A stretch of DNA of 64,000 nt from assembly GCA_030765045.1 (NCBI GenBank), contig CM060964.1:171965219-172029218 (forward strand), read 5' to 3'. A program made the position numbers and the translations under genes. A model generated the notes under the pieces. That model saw only the letters and a list, made by a program, of their open reading frames with translations. It made no database searches and was not told the DNA's origin. This DNA is from Tenodera sinensis (Eukaryota > Arthropoda > Insecta > Mantodea > Mantidae). Position 1 is the stretch's first letter, and each line of letters opens with the position of its first letter. Below, piece after piece: positions 11,836 through 23,225 of the stretch.

Positions 11836-12090
11836 TTTCTTTTCTTTTTCTTTTCTTTTCTTTCTCTCTTTCTCTCTCTTTCTTTCCTTCTTCTTTTCCT
11901 CTCCTCCCCTTTCCTTTCCTCTCCTTTCCTTCCACCCTCCCCTGCCTCCCCTCCTCCCTGTTCTCCCCTCTTCCTCTCCCTCTTTCTGACCCACTTTCAC
12001 CCCCTCTTTCTTCCTCTCTGCCCTCTTTCTCTAGCTTTCTTTCAGTCCTTCTTTATCTGATTTCCCTCCCCTTATCAGCACTTACACCCC
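11836..12090. repeat. Polypyrimidine (CT-rich) tract
   Basis: About 250 bp of almost pure C and T in TTTTC, TCTC, CCTT and CCCCT runs. Ser/Pro/Phe- or Lys/Glu/Arg-rich open frames on both strands are a by-product of this composition and are not called as genes. Confidence 0.9.
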
Positions 12091-12096
12091 CTAGGT

Positions 12097-12225
12097 CTTC
12101 CAAGCCAGTGCCTAGGATCAGACCCTGTTGGGGGCAGAGGAACCTATGGACCGGACAGGGTGAAGACCTGGAAGCGGATAGTTAGCCAAGCACCAGGTAT
12201 GAATCAATAAATCAGAATCAGACAG
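12097..12225. repeat. SINE-V segment (shared with 24673-24790)
   Basis: The segment around CCTATGGACCGGACAGGGTG and GAAGACCTGGAAGCGGATAG, ending AAGCACCAGGTATG, is closely repeated at about 24715-24780. This marks a dispersed repeat of about 120 bp. A B-box-like GGTTCGATTGCC follows at about 12261, so a tRNA-like head may belong to it. Confidence 0.6.
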
Positions 12226-12299
12226 AAATATTATTGTAGTCCCCGCATTGTGGGAGGTCCTTGGTTCGATTGCCATCGACAGTCTACTGTAGCATTGCA

Positions 12300-12808
12300 T
12301 GCAACTTTGCTACATACATTGTAGCAGTTGCATACAACTCTAAGAGTTACACGTGGATGCTAGGAATTGGTCTGAGGTAAGTTCAACAGTTCTCTGAACA
12401 AACCAGTTTGACATTCAATGTTTAATGTTATCTTGTTGTTTCCTGGGTACCATGTGACAGTTTAATTTTGATCAGGTAAGGTGAGTAAGGATTTTGAGTT
12501 GATAATCCCTTCCCATTGAAAAGTTCAATTCCTCATAATGGACATGGTCTACAAACAACCTGTATTAACATTATTTTCATATCAATCCATTTACAATTGT
12601 AGTAGTTTAGAATTATACAGATGTTTCACCTTTTAAACAATTATAATATGGTAAAGTAGTTAATGCTGTCAGAGGGAAACCCCACTGCATGTTTGACGTT
12701 AAAAATAGCACTCTTAATTACAAGAAAACGCTACTAGAACTGAAAATATATACAGTTTCTTAGCAACCTGTCAAGATTTTAAAGTTAATTTGCCGTCTTA
12801 TTTCAGTG
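12300..12808. other. No feature recognised
   Basis: AT-rich, no supported coding region or repeat boundary. Confidence 0.5.
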
Positions 12809-12823
12809 ATCCCGAGTTCAATT

Positions 12824-13063
12824 TTTTTTAGTATTTAACGCGCGCTTTTACAACATACGGCACCGCAGGCGGTGACACTGATGACACATGGAATGAAGAT
12901 GGAGCACCGGTGGGATGAGATGGCGGGGAAGCCGGAGAACCCGGGGGAAACCCGGCCCAGCGCCGTTTTGTCCAGCACAAATCTCACATACGGTTGCCTG
13001 GGACCTTACCCGGGCCGCTTTCGTGAGAAGCGAATGGTCTAACCACTCGGCTACGGTGCGGCC
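12824..13063 (-). repeat. SINE-II, full-length copy with tRNA-like head
   Basis: Minus-strand SINE. Its head, read from 13063 down, is GCCGCACCGTAGCCGAGTGG with an A-box (TAGCCGAGTGGTT) and, further in, a degraded B-box region; the body contains GACACATGGAATGAAGATGG. The tail is the T-run at 12824-12830. It is flanked by a 15-bp duplication with one mismatch: ATCCCGAGTTCAATT at 12809-12823 and ATCCCGAGTTCGATT at 13064-13078. The head resembles a Ser/Leu-class tRNA. Confidence 0.88.
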
Positions 13064-13078
13064 ATCCCGAGTTCGATT

Positions 13079-14606
13079 CACATGAACTGCGCACTCTAAC
13101 TCCTGGCTAATAGACAAATGCTAGGGTGGTTTCTTGCCTATAACGATTCTTTTCCCATTATTTCCCTTTCATTGCATTTCCTTCTCGTCTATCAGGTGTG
13201 TTTATAGGTGTTGTGACATATGACGGTGTCGGATAGTTGGTGCAGATGCCTGCTCAAAGGAAAGGGCTGCTTGGTCGATGGGTCGTCTATCGCCCCTGTA
13301 TTGGGACGGGTCTTCGAATCAGGAACTGTTAGGAACTTCCGCGCGTCACTGTGGTATCTGCTAACGGCCTGTGGTTTCTTCACTTCATCCCTTCCTCTTG
13401 GGTTCGCGATATATCTCGCGTAGGTTAAGAGGTATTAAGAGGTTCTTCCGTTTTATAAGTTATACTTAAGGCATAACATCGCTGAAATATCATGTCCATC
13501 AATACTTGATAAACGTGGAGTAGGCGGAAAAGCATATTGTATCAGGCCTATCGTTATAATTTCAGAAGATTCGGGGGGAGGGAGGATTGCTACTTGATTA
13601 TTACCAGAGGGCGGAAGATTGTGCAATAAGACACCAGTTTAGCGCACACTGTTGCTACTCGCTTATGTACACAGCGAAGGCGTCTGCTGACCCAATACAA
13701 AGGCTGCGCGGTATTGGTTATGTCATTCATTCTCCATGTCCAAGTAACCCGTATCGCATGTGACGGCACGCGATTCCGCGCTTTATAGTACATGGTTTGC
13801 CATAAACACTGTAAAGATGAAGTGCTGAAAGCCGAATCACTATTGGGATGTGTCGTAAAATTGTTAAGCAAATGTTTGTGGCGAGGAAAAATTCAATATT
13901 AAGAAAGAATAGCTAGTAATGTTGTGTTTAAGTAAAATACTTCTTTTGCAAGATAATTCACGTTTTGTAAGTGTGATTACATGAAAATGTTTAATTTCTT
14001 GGAACTTTATATTTTTCATTTTTTATTAATCTTTTTAAAGCTGAATGGTCTTGTTAGTGATTTTCTGTTTTTTCCTGGTCGATAGGAGAATGCTGGAGTA
14101 GTTCCTCATCTACAACGACTTCCTTTCATTTCCTTTTCATTCCGTTTCCTTCTCATATTTCAGGCGAACTTATAGATTTTGAGCTGTGAGGTGGTGTAAA
14201 ATAGAACCATACAGGGAAGAGATTAAAATGTTCAACAGTTTGTATTCATAAATTAAAGGCTTCATTTGATTGAAAGTATATAAAAACGATTATGCATGTA
14301 AATAGTTAAATAACGATTACTTGTGTGTCACTTATTTCCTTAAAATTCTTGAAACGTAAAATACACGTGTTAATATCGGATTAAAAAATGTTACACTGTT
14401 GGACCTGAAATCATGTGGCCTTCTCGCCTTTATGGAGTACTTCTTTGTTTTGTGGTGTGTGGAGATGCCTAACATGTAAAGGGATGGAAGCTAGAGTTCA
14501 AAATGTTCAATGTTAATCACGGTTTGGCTTTATTTGGTTGAAAATGTATAAAACGATAACATATAGAGGTGATAAGGTATAAACCATGATTGATATATAA
14601 TATATC
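13079..14606. other. Non-coding, with a duplicated pyrimidine-rich motif
   Basis: No gene recognised. Two diverged copies of a stretch of about 100 bp lie 970 bp apart in the same orientation (about 13106-13210 and 14079-14180). Both carry ATGCT, then CCTTTTC or CCCTTTC blocks ending TTTCCTTCTC, then TTTCAGGCG or TATCAGGTG. The block could be an old duplication or one dispersed repeat seen twice. Short open frames at 13192-13423 and 13590-13871 lack known domains. Confidence 0.4.
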
Positions 14607-15587
14607 CATGGGCGTCGGCAGACTTTTTTCCCGGGGGGGGGGGGCACATGTTGGAAGTTCGCAATCAGATTATGTTAATACATTATTTTACTGTCAAAAG
14701 TTATAGTATTTGTTCCTGATAACCGTATTAATTTGTGCTAAATAAAAATTGTTCTCTACACCAACATAAAAATAATAATTTAATAGTCAGTAATTGATTG
14801 CACATTAAGTTCATTAAGGGACACTGGGAGTGAAATTTGAAAGTTCTACATTTCTTGATAGATTTTTTCTGAAATGCTTACTGTGTTTGTATTTATATGA
14901 GAATAGGAGGTACACCAAATTTCATTAAAATTGGATAATTCGTTTATGATATATAAATTATTTTATGAATTGAATAGGCACATTTTCAAAATAGAGCTCG
15001 CGTTTATTGACTTTTCAAAATTCATTTATATTGACAGAACTGATACTCTAAAACATGGGTAATAATTGTATGAAGAGATATTTCAAATACGTTTGCTGAT
15101 TATGCTGTACATATTTTTTTAATAAGAAAGAAAATTTAATCTTAAAAATTATTGATTTTTTTCATACAAAAAAAATGTTTTTGGAATTCATGTTAATGAT
15201 AACATCAATATTTAGTCATAGTTTTGTTGAGCTGCTATTTATGAATATTTTTGGAAATTTTCATCGAACTTGAATCAAAACTTAGGCGCGACCTTCTTTT
15301 GGAATGTGCAGAAATGTAGTTTTGAGAAAAACACGCTTTTATATAGGAGTATCCTGTGTACGTTAAGGGAAGAGCGCTATTTGAAAGGGCCGCAATGATC
15401 ACATGGAGTGGGAGATATGAATAATGTTAGCTGATCCAAATGCACAGGTGTTCCAGGAACATTTTAAGGTAAAAAAACAATTTTCGACTTTTTGACAATT
15501 TTGACCAAAATTTCACTCCCAGTGTCCCTTAACTTCCAAAGAGGGCCGCGGCCTCCTCTTGCCCCCTCCCCCTTCGCGACGCCCATG
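14607..15587. mobile_element. Small inverted-repeat element (CATGGGCGTCG ends) containing a nested MITE
   Basis: The outer ends are perfect inverted repeats: CATGGGCGTCG at 14607-14617 and CGACGCCCATG at 15577-15587. The left end continues into a G run (14633-14643), the right into a C/T-rich stretch. Without the nested TTAA MITE (14818-15528 and one TTAA) the element is only about 265 bp and non-coding. No convincing target duplication was found, so the superfamily is unassigned. Confidence 0.7.
14818..15528. mobile_element. TTAA-flanked MITE (piggyBac-like), 711 bp
   Basis: Flanked on both sides by TTAA (14814-14817 and 15529-15532), the target site used by piggyBac elements. The terminal inverted repeats match over about 21 bp, beginning GGGACACTGGGAGTGAAATT on each strand. 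The interior is AT-rich with no coding capacity, so movement would need a transposase from elsewhere. It lies inside the element at 14607-15587. Confidence 0.88.
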
Positions 15588-15779
15588 AATACATCCTCTT
15601 AAAACCTCAACCTCAAATTCATAATAGATGCATGCACATTAGTGCTGAACAGAAAACGAGAAAACATTACAACGTTGAATTTGAAATCACGTCACCACCT
15701 CATAATTCCGTAGCTATGGGAGAAATAAAACTATTAAGCTTTAATCTTCAGTGGTCGAACCAATGGGAAGAAAGAAAAG

Positions 15780-16910
15780 ATCAACCACTGTCACAGCAAA
15801 CTTCGCCACCCCCCCCCCTCCCGCCGATATCCGCCGGGGTGACCATCTCGCCGCCGCCACCTAAAGTGTCATGTGCAGCCAGAGCTGACTCGCCACCGGA
15901 CACCGCAGTTAACTCATAGTTGCAAGCCCAGCTGCAGGTATCAGCCAGCCGACGCCGCGCGCACAGTGTGGTCATCTGCGGGGTTCCACGGGACCTTTCC
16001 AGCCGGTACGTATTCGACGCAACCTTACAGAGGTGGCCACCTGCACCCAAACAAGACATGAACCCTCAATGCTTCTCAGATTAGTCACGAGTCTGCTAAC
16101 AAGTGCAGAGCGGGCCTGCACTTGTTGGTTCGCCGCCTGCGCTTCGAGGCTGGCCAAGTGGGTCGCCAGATTTCATGTCGTCGCCGCTGTAGATACGGAC
16201 ACGACGCCACCTGCTGCAACGCAACCATTCGGTGGCACTACCCTGGAGCACCTAGCCAGAATGCCAGTTGCAGAGACCACGATTTGAGGTACCGCCGCAG
16301 CTACTTTGCTACATGCGACGGTGTAGGTCACTACACCGGCCAGGCGCAGTGTTCGCTGCATCCACGACGTCGGTCCACACCGCAATCTACGGACACTTGG
16401 GCCTATAGAGGACACTCTCTTCTCCATCACCACCGTCGCACCCGACGCATAGCCAGCTCAGGGACACACCAGATTGCAACTCACAAAGAAACCCAGGACC
16501 TGCACGCCATCACCGGTGCCTCATCTTCACAACGAAACTTCACAGCAACCATACAGTAATAGCTCGACTCCGTCGTCTCAACACTCCGAACCTAGTCGCG
16601 CGCTTCGATGGGCTCCAACGGAGCATTTCACTGCCGCCTCAAATGGACACCCCAGAGAAGACCCGGCAAACCGGTCTGGACAGACGGATTTCTGCACAAC
16701 ACATTACAGATTCCATATCTGCGACCACATCGGCAACACAATACGACCCTCAAGATTACAGAGTTCCAACGAGTGCAACTCACCCACACTCGCAGGAAGC
16801 AGCAGCTCGTCATGGCAGAGCAGTACTTCAACGCTACCAGGTACTCAGACAACTCCGACGAACCAGAGCGAACCAATTCATCAACTGATCCCACACAAGC
16901 ACTCACGTGG
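15780..16910 (+). pseudogene. GC-rich remnant, possible LTR-retrotransposon Gag
   Basis: A GC-rich island quite unlike its AT-rich surroundings. One plus-strand frame (16122-16559) contains CRRRCRYGHDATCC followed by RWHYPGAPSQ. This resembles the C-x2-[YH]H-x2-[FY]G-x2-A-x2-C knuckle of some insect Gypsy-type Gag proteins, with substitutions. Neighbouring frames (16033-16287, 16474-16950) are Pro/Thr/Ser/His-rich and may be shifted continuations. No protease, reverse transcriptase or LTR pair was found. It could instead be a GC-rich host exon or a different repeat. Confidence 0.35.
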
Positions 16911-16924
16911 GCATAAAGTAAATT

Positions 16925-17045
16925 ACTACTACTGCTACTGCTGGTGGTGATGGTGCTGCCGCTGCCGCCGCCGCAACGACGACGACGACTCCTAAGAAGA
17001 AGGAGAAGGGGGGCAGGAGGAGGAGAAGCAGAAGAAGACGGTAGT
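16925..17045. repeat. Triplet-rich tract (CTG/CCG/ACG, then AAG/AGG)
   Basis: Imperfect trinucleotide runs: TACTACTGCTACTGCTGG, then GCCGCTGCCGCC, then GACGACGACGAC, then purine-rich AGAAGAAGGAG. The open frame on the opposite strand is a composition artefact. Confidence 0.8.
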
Positions 17046-17153
17046 TTGTCGGATGTAGAAGAACCAGAAAACAGTGAGTGAATTAGTGAGATGTAGCTCA
17101 ATATATTATGTGGAAATACCATTGCACATTATAAACATTTGTTCAAGTGTGTG

Positions 17154-17376
17154 GTCGACCTGGGTGGTTCAGTTGGTTAGACGCTGGCCTACTGATCCCA
17201 AGGTCGGGGGTTCAAATCCGGCCCAGACCGATGGTTTTTAAGTGTGCTTGAAAACGACAGCTCCATGTTAGTAGATTTACTGGCATGTAAAAGAACTCTT
17301 GCGGGACAAAATTCCGGCGACGCTGATGTGATCCTGGCAATTGACAGCGTCGTTAAACAACGAAATAATTTAATTG
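17154..17376 (+). repeat. SINE-I, full-length copy
   Basis: tRNA-headed SINE. Head: GTGGTTCAGTTGGTTAGACG (A box), then a B box within GGGGGTTCAAATCC. The body includes GATGGTTTTTAAGTGTGCTT and GGCATGTAAAAGAACTCTTG; the 3' end is CAGCGTCGTTAAACAACGAA. Flanked by CAAGTGTGTG at 17144-17153 and 17377-17386. Other copies: 23926-24112, 27253-27461 and 40771-40994. Confidence 0.92.
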
Positions 17377-17382
17377 CAAGTG

Positions 17383-17420
17383 TGTGTGTGTGTGGGGGGG
17401 GGGGGGCGTGTGTGTTTTAT
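17383..17420. repeat. GT and G-run microsatellite
   Basis: GTGTGTGTGTG followed by an uninterrupted G run (about 17394-17406) and more GT units, directly after the SINE-I target duplication. Confidence 0.9.
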
Positions 17421-20289
17421 ACTGACTGCGCAACTCCTTCCACTGTACACAACTCCCGTCTCAACTTGCATCATTCTTCGAGCAACAGTCTCGTATGTGT
17501 CATATCGATAAGGTAAGTGACTCTCGTCATAGCTTTCCAATAAGATTTTCATGAACTAAAATCCCTGGCGTGACATATAATTTTGTAATTTTTAAAGCTT
17601 GTGTCCTCATTAGCTACTGCTGCAGTGCAAGCTTCGTCTAGTTTGGCAATCAATCCCTTTAATCCTTCAAATTCTTTGTAGATTTTCCCCACACTTCCAT
17701 TTATCTTTCCTACCAAATCTAGTTATCTTGTTACATTTCCCTACTTCTCTATTTCCTTTGTTATCATTTCTAACCTTTCCTCCACTTCTCTCAAGCTTGC
17801 CTTGTTCACGCCCTTATATTTTGTCACCGCTTCCAGTACTCTGTTCACTCTTTACCTCCTAATCCCATATACAGCTCTCTTTTACCACATTCTCAATATG
17901 TAAACAAAGTAAACCGTAAAACACCTGTTTACTTCGTTCAATACGCTATAGGCTACTATCAATACACTTTGTTCAGGCGTCATCTTCCATTTCATTTCAA
18001 AACATTGGAAAATTCTTAGCTTCCATCACGGTGAAACCTGACACACCTGCCCTTGTACTCCGGTTACCAATGGTATATATGCTTTTAGCAGTCTCATAAA
18101 ACGTCTGTATCTATAGAAGTATCTGTACCTATGCGTGAAAGTTCAGCCGCTTGTCGGAGGGGATGGAAGTTGTAGGGTGACGAATGAGGAAAAGGTGGTG
18201 AACAGGTAACAAGATAGGAGGTAGCAGGATTGCTGCTCAACAGTTGCCGTTCATGCGTGGCCCTTGTGTACCGTTCGTGTACATTGTATTCGAGAAAGTG
18301 TAGGTTTTGGGGTTAATATTTTAAATTTTAATATCCAAGCATCTCTTGCAGGAATGTGTAGGAGCTCAGTTTTTGTTGGTGAAGTACCATGGAAGAGATC
18401 CTCATTTAATTAACTTATCTAATAGCTGAAGAAATTTTTATTCAATGTTCAGTTTTAAAATTACCCATTGAACTAGCTGAATATCAAGGTGCTTGAATGC
18501 TTATCAATTAATAGCATTGGTAATTAAATTCAATGTACCTATCAAGCACCAACAATAGCTATTTATAGTGAGGCACACACATATTATGTGAAGTAGTCTG
18601 TGTCATACCTTATTGCATACCTATTATCATATTACAACATATATCCTTATATAAGATTCCCTTATGCACAAGACAGAGCACATACTTCTGTTGTCTTTTA
18701 AACAGCTCCAAAACAAAACACTGATAAATATAATGCCAATCCTCAAAACAGACTAACCAACATAGAATATTGTCCCTACACATACAAAATTTCATTAGTC
18801 TAATTAGAAGGGTACTAGTTTTGTTATCCCACTTGGTAACAAACTATATTCCATAATAGACGATCACATTGCACATTGAATTGTTGAAAGTTGTATGGTT
18901 GTACTACATTGTTGTCGTATTGACTACTCTGAACATACAAAATAGCCACGTCTACCTATGATACGCTTAAAATAAACACATTTGTGATAGCTCAGGAATA
19001 GGATTAGGCCTTATATGTAAACAGTTATTTACAGTACAGTAAAATACACGTAATTGACGTAATAAATGTGAAACACTTAAATTCTCGGCTCTTCTTCATT
19101 TTACGTCCCGCAAATAATTTTTCAATGTTCCGGCATCATAGTGACGGCTATTCAGGTGAAGCTAGTGAAGCTCCACTTCACCAGTTTTAGTTGTAGGTAT
19201 TAAATATGATATAGGTGTTCAACTTTTTGTTCGCTGAGGCAGTATTTCTCAGTAAGTCCTCTACAACAATTTATTTCTTTATACGTCCTGTATATATAGA
19301 ATATATAATATAGGAAACATAGGCAGCCTCCTGTAATAATTTGTTATATGTCTGGCCTATTTTGACTTTTTTGTCTTCTTGCAATTAATGAAAGAAGTGG
19401 AAAGAAGTGTTTGAAATTGAATTTTGTCTTTAAATACGAATAAGTATATTTAAAAGTGTTATTATCGACGAAATAAGTGATATTCATGAAGTTTGAACTG
19501 CACTATGAACGTTCTGCATAGTATTTGAACATTAATCGGAAGGATTGATCAGATGTAAATTGATTTGTATAATAACGACGAATCCGCCATTACTTAGCGG
19601 ATTATTTAACGACGTGAAAAGTGTGTATTAATATCAATAAAGAGTAATCAAAGCTACTTCTAACTTTATATAAAAGTAGTTCATCCGTACCGCGCCCGGG
19701 ATAGATAGAATTTCAAAAGATTCTACACACTCACTGATTGCAGCTAGGCCAGGGAATACAATAGCATAATATAACACCAATGAGCAATAGTAAGAAATAC
19801 TGATTACTACAGATGTCACACTAAGGTGTGGCTAGTGAATAGAATAATTAGTTGCTACAACGCTTAAATATACAAACAGCCAGTTGGACATATATTTGTG
19901 AGGGTAAAGGGAAGGATGAAAGCTAACAGCTACCTGCTTTCTCTCTCGTGCGCTGCATGTTTATATCCGGTTGTCATGACAGCTAGGGTGTTTTGTGATG
20001 ACAACGAAGCTGAATATGAGGCTCCACGTATTACTAAATAACCCTGTTCTGAGGGTAATGTGCAGCTACTCAGTTCAAGGATTTAACGAACCTCAGCCTC
20101 TTGTAGAGGCTAATCTATCGGTTTATTGCCCTCGTGAAAGGTAATCTAACTGACCTGACTCTCTTATTCCTGTAATTAACTAAACAGTGTAAAAATACAT
20201 GGTAAAAGTGGTTGTTTACTCTAGTCACCCATTGTACTGAAGTTAGCTTCGCTACAACTTCTGTTTTGTTCAGTTAAAGTTGCTGAAGA
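17421..20289. other. No gene recognised
   Basis: Mostly AT-rich. A small inverted repeat GGTGAAG...CTTCACC lies at 19155-19182, starting with CAGG, and could be the left edge of the hAT coded downstream; no matching right end was found. Short open frames (18610-18795, 19634-19819) have no recognisable domain. Confidence 0.45.
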
Positions 20290-22250
20290 AATGAACCTGC
20301 AAAATGATATTGTGTGTAGTATATTACACATGCCATTTTGGAGGGGGACTGATTGGGATAAAAGGGACATGCTGTTAACAAGAAGACCAACTCCTATTCT
20401 TAATTTATCGGCACAAAAGTGGAATAGAAAGGTGTGAAATGTTACAGAAGCATTTTAAAGCTTTGGGTAGGTACAGTGAATATGAGTGGTTATCCGGTAG
20501 TTATTATCTGGAAAAATTGTTTTGTTGGCTTTGCCTATTACTTGGTGTAAAAGACAATGTGGAACAGTGCTGGCTTTTGTGACATTTTAAACATCAATCG
20601 GGCATTACATAAACATTCCGACTCTGCTGAACATCTCAAGTGCGCGCTCCAATTGAAGCAGCTCGAAAAGAATCAAAATACCATTGTTGATGCTTTGAAG
20701 GAAAACAATAGCGGAAACTTCAAAGTACTGTTGTCCTTATTAATTTTGAAAGTCCGTTAGAGATTCAGACTCATTACAATAAAATCAAAAGTATCTTCAC
20801 TGGAGATTGGAAAACAGTACAGAATGAGATTATTGACTGTATTTCGGAGTACATTGACGTTCATATTAAGTTGAAAATATGCGGCAGTGACTTTTACTCA
20901 GTTCAAATTGATGATACTGTAGATATCACACAAAGATCGCAGTGTTCCATAATTCTCAGACTAGTAGGCGCTAGTGGCGAACTAGTCGAATGCTTTGTGT
21001 GCTTTTTGTGTCAGTCGCGATAGAACATCCGAAGCTTTGTTCGCCTTGCTTAATTCAGTGTAGGGATCGTATGAATCTCAGTAAAATCTTATAGGACAGT
21101 GCTACGATGGCGCCAGTGTCATGTCTGGACATTTAAATGGTTTGCAAAAAAGGATAAACGATTTTGAACCTCAGACAGTCTTTGTTCATTGTTTAGCCCA
21201 TGGGCTGAATTTAGTCATACAAAGCACAATGAATGAAATTTCTCAATGCCACATCTTTTTGCTGATATTGCTCGAATCCCATAATCTTTTCATAGCTCTG
21301 CCAAGAGAAGCAATGCCCCAGACAGCCCTTTAAGGTGGCGTGTACCCACTGCAACAAACACCCGTAGGAGTTCATACTAAAATTTGCATAAAGTGGTTGA
21401 ACAAAACTGGCATGATCTCAGTAAGGTTTTTCAGGAGATAGCAGATGATTTTGAGTTTGACCAGACAGCCATTCGGCTTTCAAACGGTTTTCTAAATAAT
21501 CTGAATGACTTTGAATTTGCATTTTTGGTCAATGTTTTAATGAGATTTCACTAAGATCTCTTGACATAGCTTCCTGTCAGAAGCAAATAGAAAACAGTTA
21601 TCATATACTTCAACGAAAAAGAAGTGACAAAGGTTTCGTAAAACTTTTTGAAACAGCAAAACAAAAGGGGAGTTTTCAGGACGAAAATGTACTAAACTGT
21701 CCCAAGATGGACTTTTCCAGAACACGGTATGTTCTGAAATATTGGACCTGATCTTGGCGCAAATTACCATTAGATTTCAAGACCTTTGAAAACTTCAGTT
21801 TTGTACTCTCGCTGATTCCTCCAGGTTTCTGCATCATTCAACTGTTTTCCCCAGTGATACTCTCACCACTATTCAGGAAACATATCCGAACTTAATTAAA
21901 ATAAGTAGTTTGAAAACAGAACTTGAGATTTTTTGTGGAAGCGAAGAATACCAGCATAATGCTCCCACTGCACAAACATTGAATTTGGTCACAGAAAATA
22001 GTAAGCTATTTCAACGGGTGTACAAACTTTTTTCGCTCGTGGTAGCACTGCCGTCAACGACCGTTTCAGTGGAGAGAAGCGGAGCTCTAAGACCCAGGAA
22101 AGACTAGCATCCAGCCAACATCTCCACCCACAAGGGTTTGCTGAATGACCTCAAAAGGAAGCAGCCTTTTCATGACGACATAACTGAGAAATACGCAAAC
22201 AGAAAGGACGGAAGAATCAACTTAATATATAAGAAATGCGTATGTTGCAT
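20290..22250 (+). pseudogene. hAT transposase, ZMYM1/THAP0-like, copy 2
   Basis: Plus-strand hAT transposase remnant in several frames. In order: KRDMLLTRRPTPILNL (about 20360), ADCDILNINRALHKHSD-like text in 20557-20760 (typically F-x-H-x-x-S-x-x-H), IGQCYDGASVMSGHLNGLQ (21090-21140, the family's G-Q-x-Y-D-G-A block) with VHCLAHGLNLVIQ (21185-21225), and LPSTTVSVERSGALR (22045-22090), the start of the hAT dimerisation domain. The C-terminal tail is DDITEKYANRKDGRINLIYK near 22230. Many stops and shifts. It belongs to a different branch from the element at 859-4650. Confidence 0.78.
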
Positions 22251-22438
22251 GTGATAAGAGCTTCATCTATAGTTTAGGTCACGAACCACTACATAAGTTG
22301 CGATATTGCGTGCTATAGAAGGTTAGAAATATTATCAAAACACAAAAATAGCTTAAAATATTCTCGATATATCTTTCTGAACATTTAGAGAGTATATATA
22401 TATACCGGGTGATTTCGCGATGGTGTTAGAAACTTTCA

Positions 22439-22677
22439 GTTTTTTTCAAATTAACGTCCTCCAACATTGTGTCATATCGGACGGTGAATGAATGAAATGG
22501 GTGAAATAATGCTCGAATGAGCCCAAGGTTCGTGGAGCTTTAAGTTACCCGACATTCGTCTTCTCAGGGTAAGGGAAAACCTCGGATAAATCCTTACCCG
22601 GATAACTTACCCAAAGCGAGATTCGAACTCGCGACCTCTTGAACGTGAGGCAGACACGCAAACCATCACGCTACCAA
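22439..22677 (-). repeat. SINE-III, full-length copy inside the mariner terminal repeat
   Basis: Minus-strand SINE. The head, read from 22677 down, is TTGGTAGCGTGATGGTTTGC (A box region), with a B box in CGAGTTCGAATCTCG (about 22616-22630). The 3' tail at the low-coordinate end is T-run then AACGTCCTCCAACATTGTG. It separates two parts of the mariner left inverted repeat, so it inserted after the mariner. A target duplication was not certain. Confidence 0.85.
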
Positions 22678-22770
22678 GGAGGTAAGGAGGACAAATGCAA
22701 TAATCTGATATCAGCAACCTTGGTCCGGAAAAGTCTCCTTCACAAATTACAGACGAAGGTTGTTTTCAAA

Positions 22771-22835
22771 GGCAGGCAGGCGGGCGGGCGGGCGGGCGGG
22801 CGGGCGGGCGGGCGGGCAGGCAGGCAGGCAGGCAA
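22771..22835. repeat. GGCG/GGCA tetranucleotide microsatellite
   Basis: Tandem GGCG units flanked by GGCA units on both sides. It lies inside the deleted mariner, at the edge of the lost transposase region. Confidence 0.95.
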
Positions 22836-22949
22836 TGGCTACTGCAGGACTATGTTATCGACCATCACTTCCCTTTGTGTGTACTTTTCACCGCTGAAGC
22901 CTGTTCACATCATGCTCGAGAATACCTTAACCGACGTTCCCTGAAATAT

Positions 22950-23225
22950 GGATAGGTAGAGGAGGTCCAGCTACGTGGCCAGCCCGTTCGCCTAATCTGA
23001 CTTCACTTGAGGTTTTCTTGTGGGGTCATGTGAAAAGTCTTGTGTACGTGACACCAGTAGAAACCGAACAGGATCTACTAATATAAATTCTCGCCGCCTG
23101 TGATATTGTCAGAAAGACTCCAGGGTTGCTCATCCAAGAACGACAGAACATCGTACGACGTTGTCATGCCTGCATCACTGCTGAGGGACGCCATTTTGAA
23201 CATCTCTTGTAATATTATGACTTGT
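22950..23225 (+). pseudogene. Tc1/mariner transposase, C-terminal fragment
   Basis: The plus strand reads WPARSPNLTSLEVFLWGHVK then VYVTPVETEQDLL, a stop, and a C-terminal RRCHACITAEGRHFEHLL. The first block is the third-catalytic-residue region of DDE_3-type transposases, where SPDLTP-x-D or E is usual; here the motif is SPNLTSLE. The style matches insect proteins that also carry a DUF4817 N-terminus. The first two-thirds of the gene is missing, replaced by the microsatellite at 22771-22835. Confidence 0.8.

Noticed and set aside
11770..12185. Ser/Pro/Phe- and Lys/Glu/Arg-rich frames
   Set aside because: Produced by a polypyrimidine tract.
17161..17240. tRNA-like sequence with A and B boxes
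   Set aside because: It is the head of a SINE-I (target duplication, body and other copies present), not a functional tRNA gene. The same applies at 10904, 13063, 22677, 25005, 27461 and 40771.
20290..22250. Same subfamily as the hAT at 859-4650
   Set aside because: The signature blocks (YDGASVMSG, VHCLAHGLNL, the C-terminal NLIYKK) belong to another branch, and the ends do not match.
22639..22944. Open frame with Gly-Gly-Arg-Ala repeats
   Set aside because: Created by the GGCG microsatellite inside the mariner relic.
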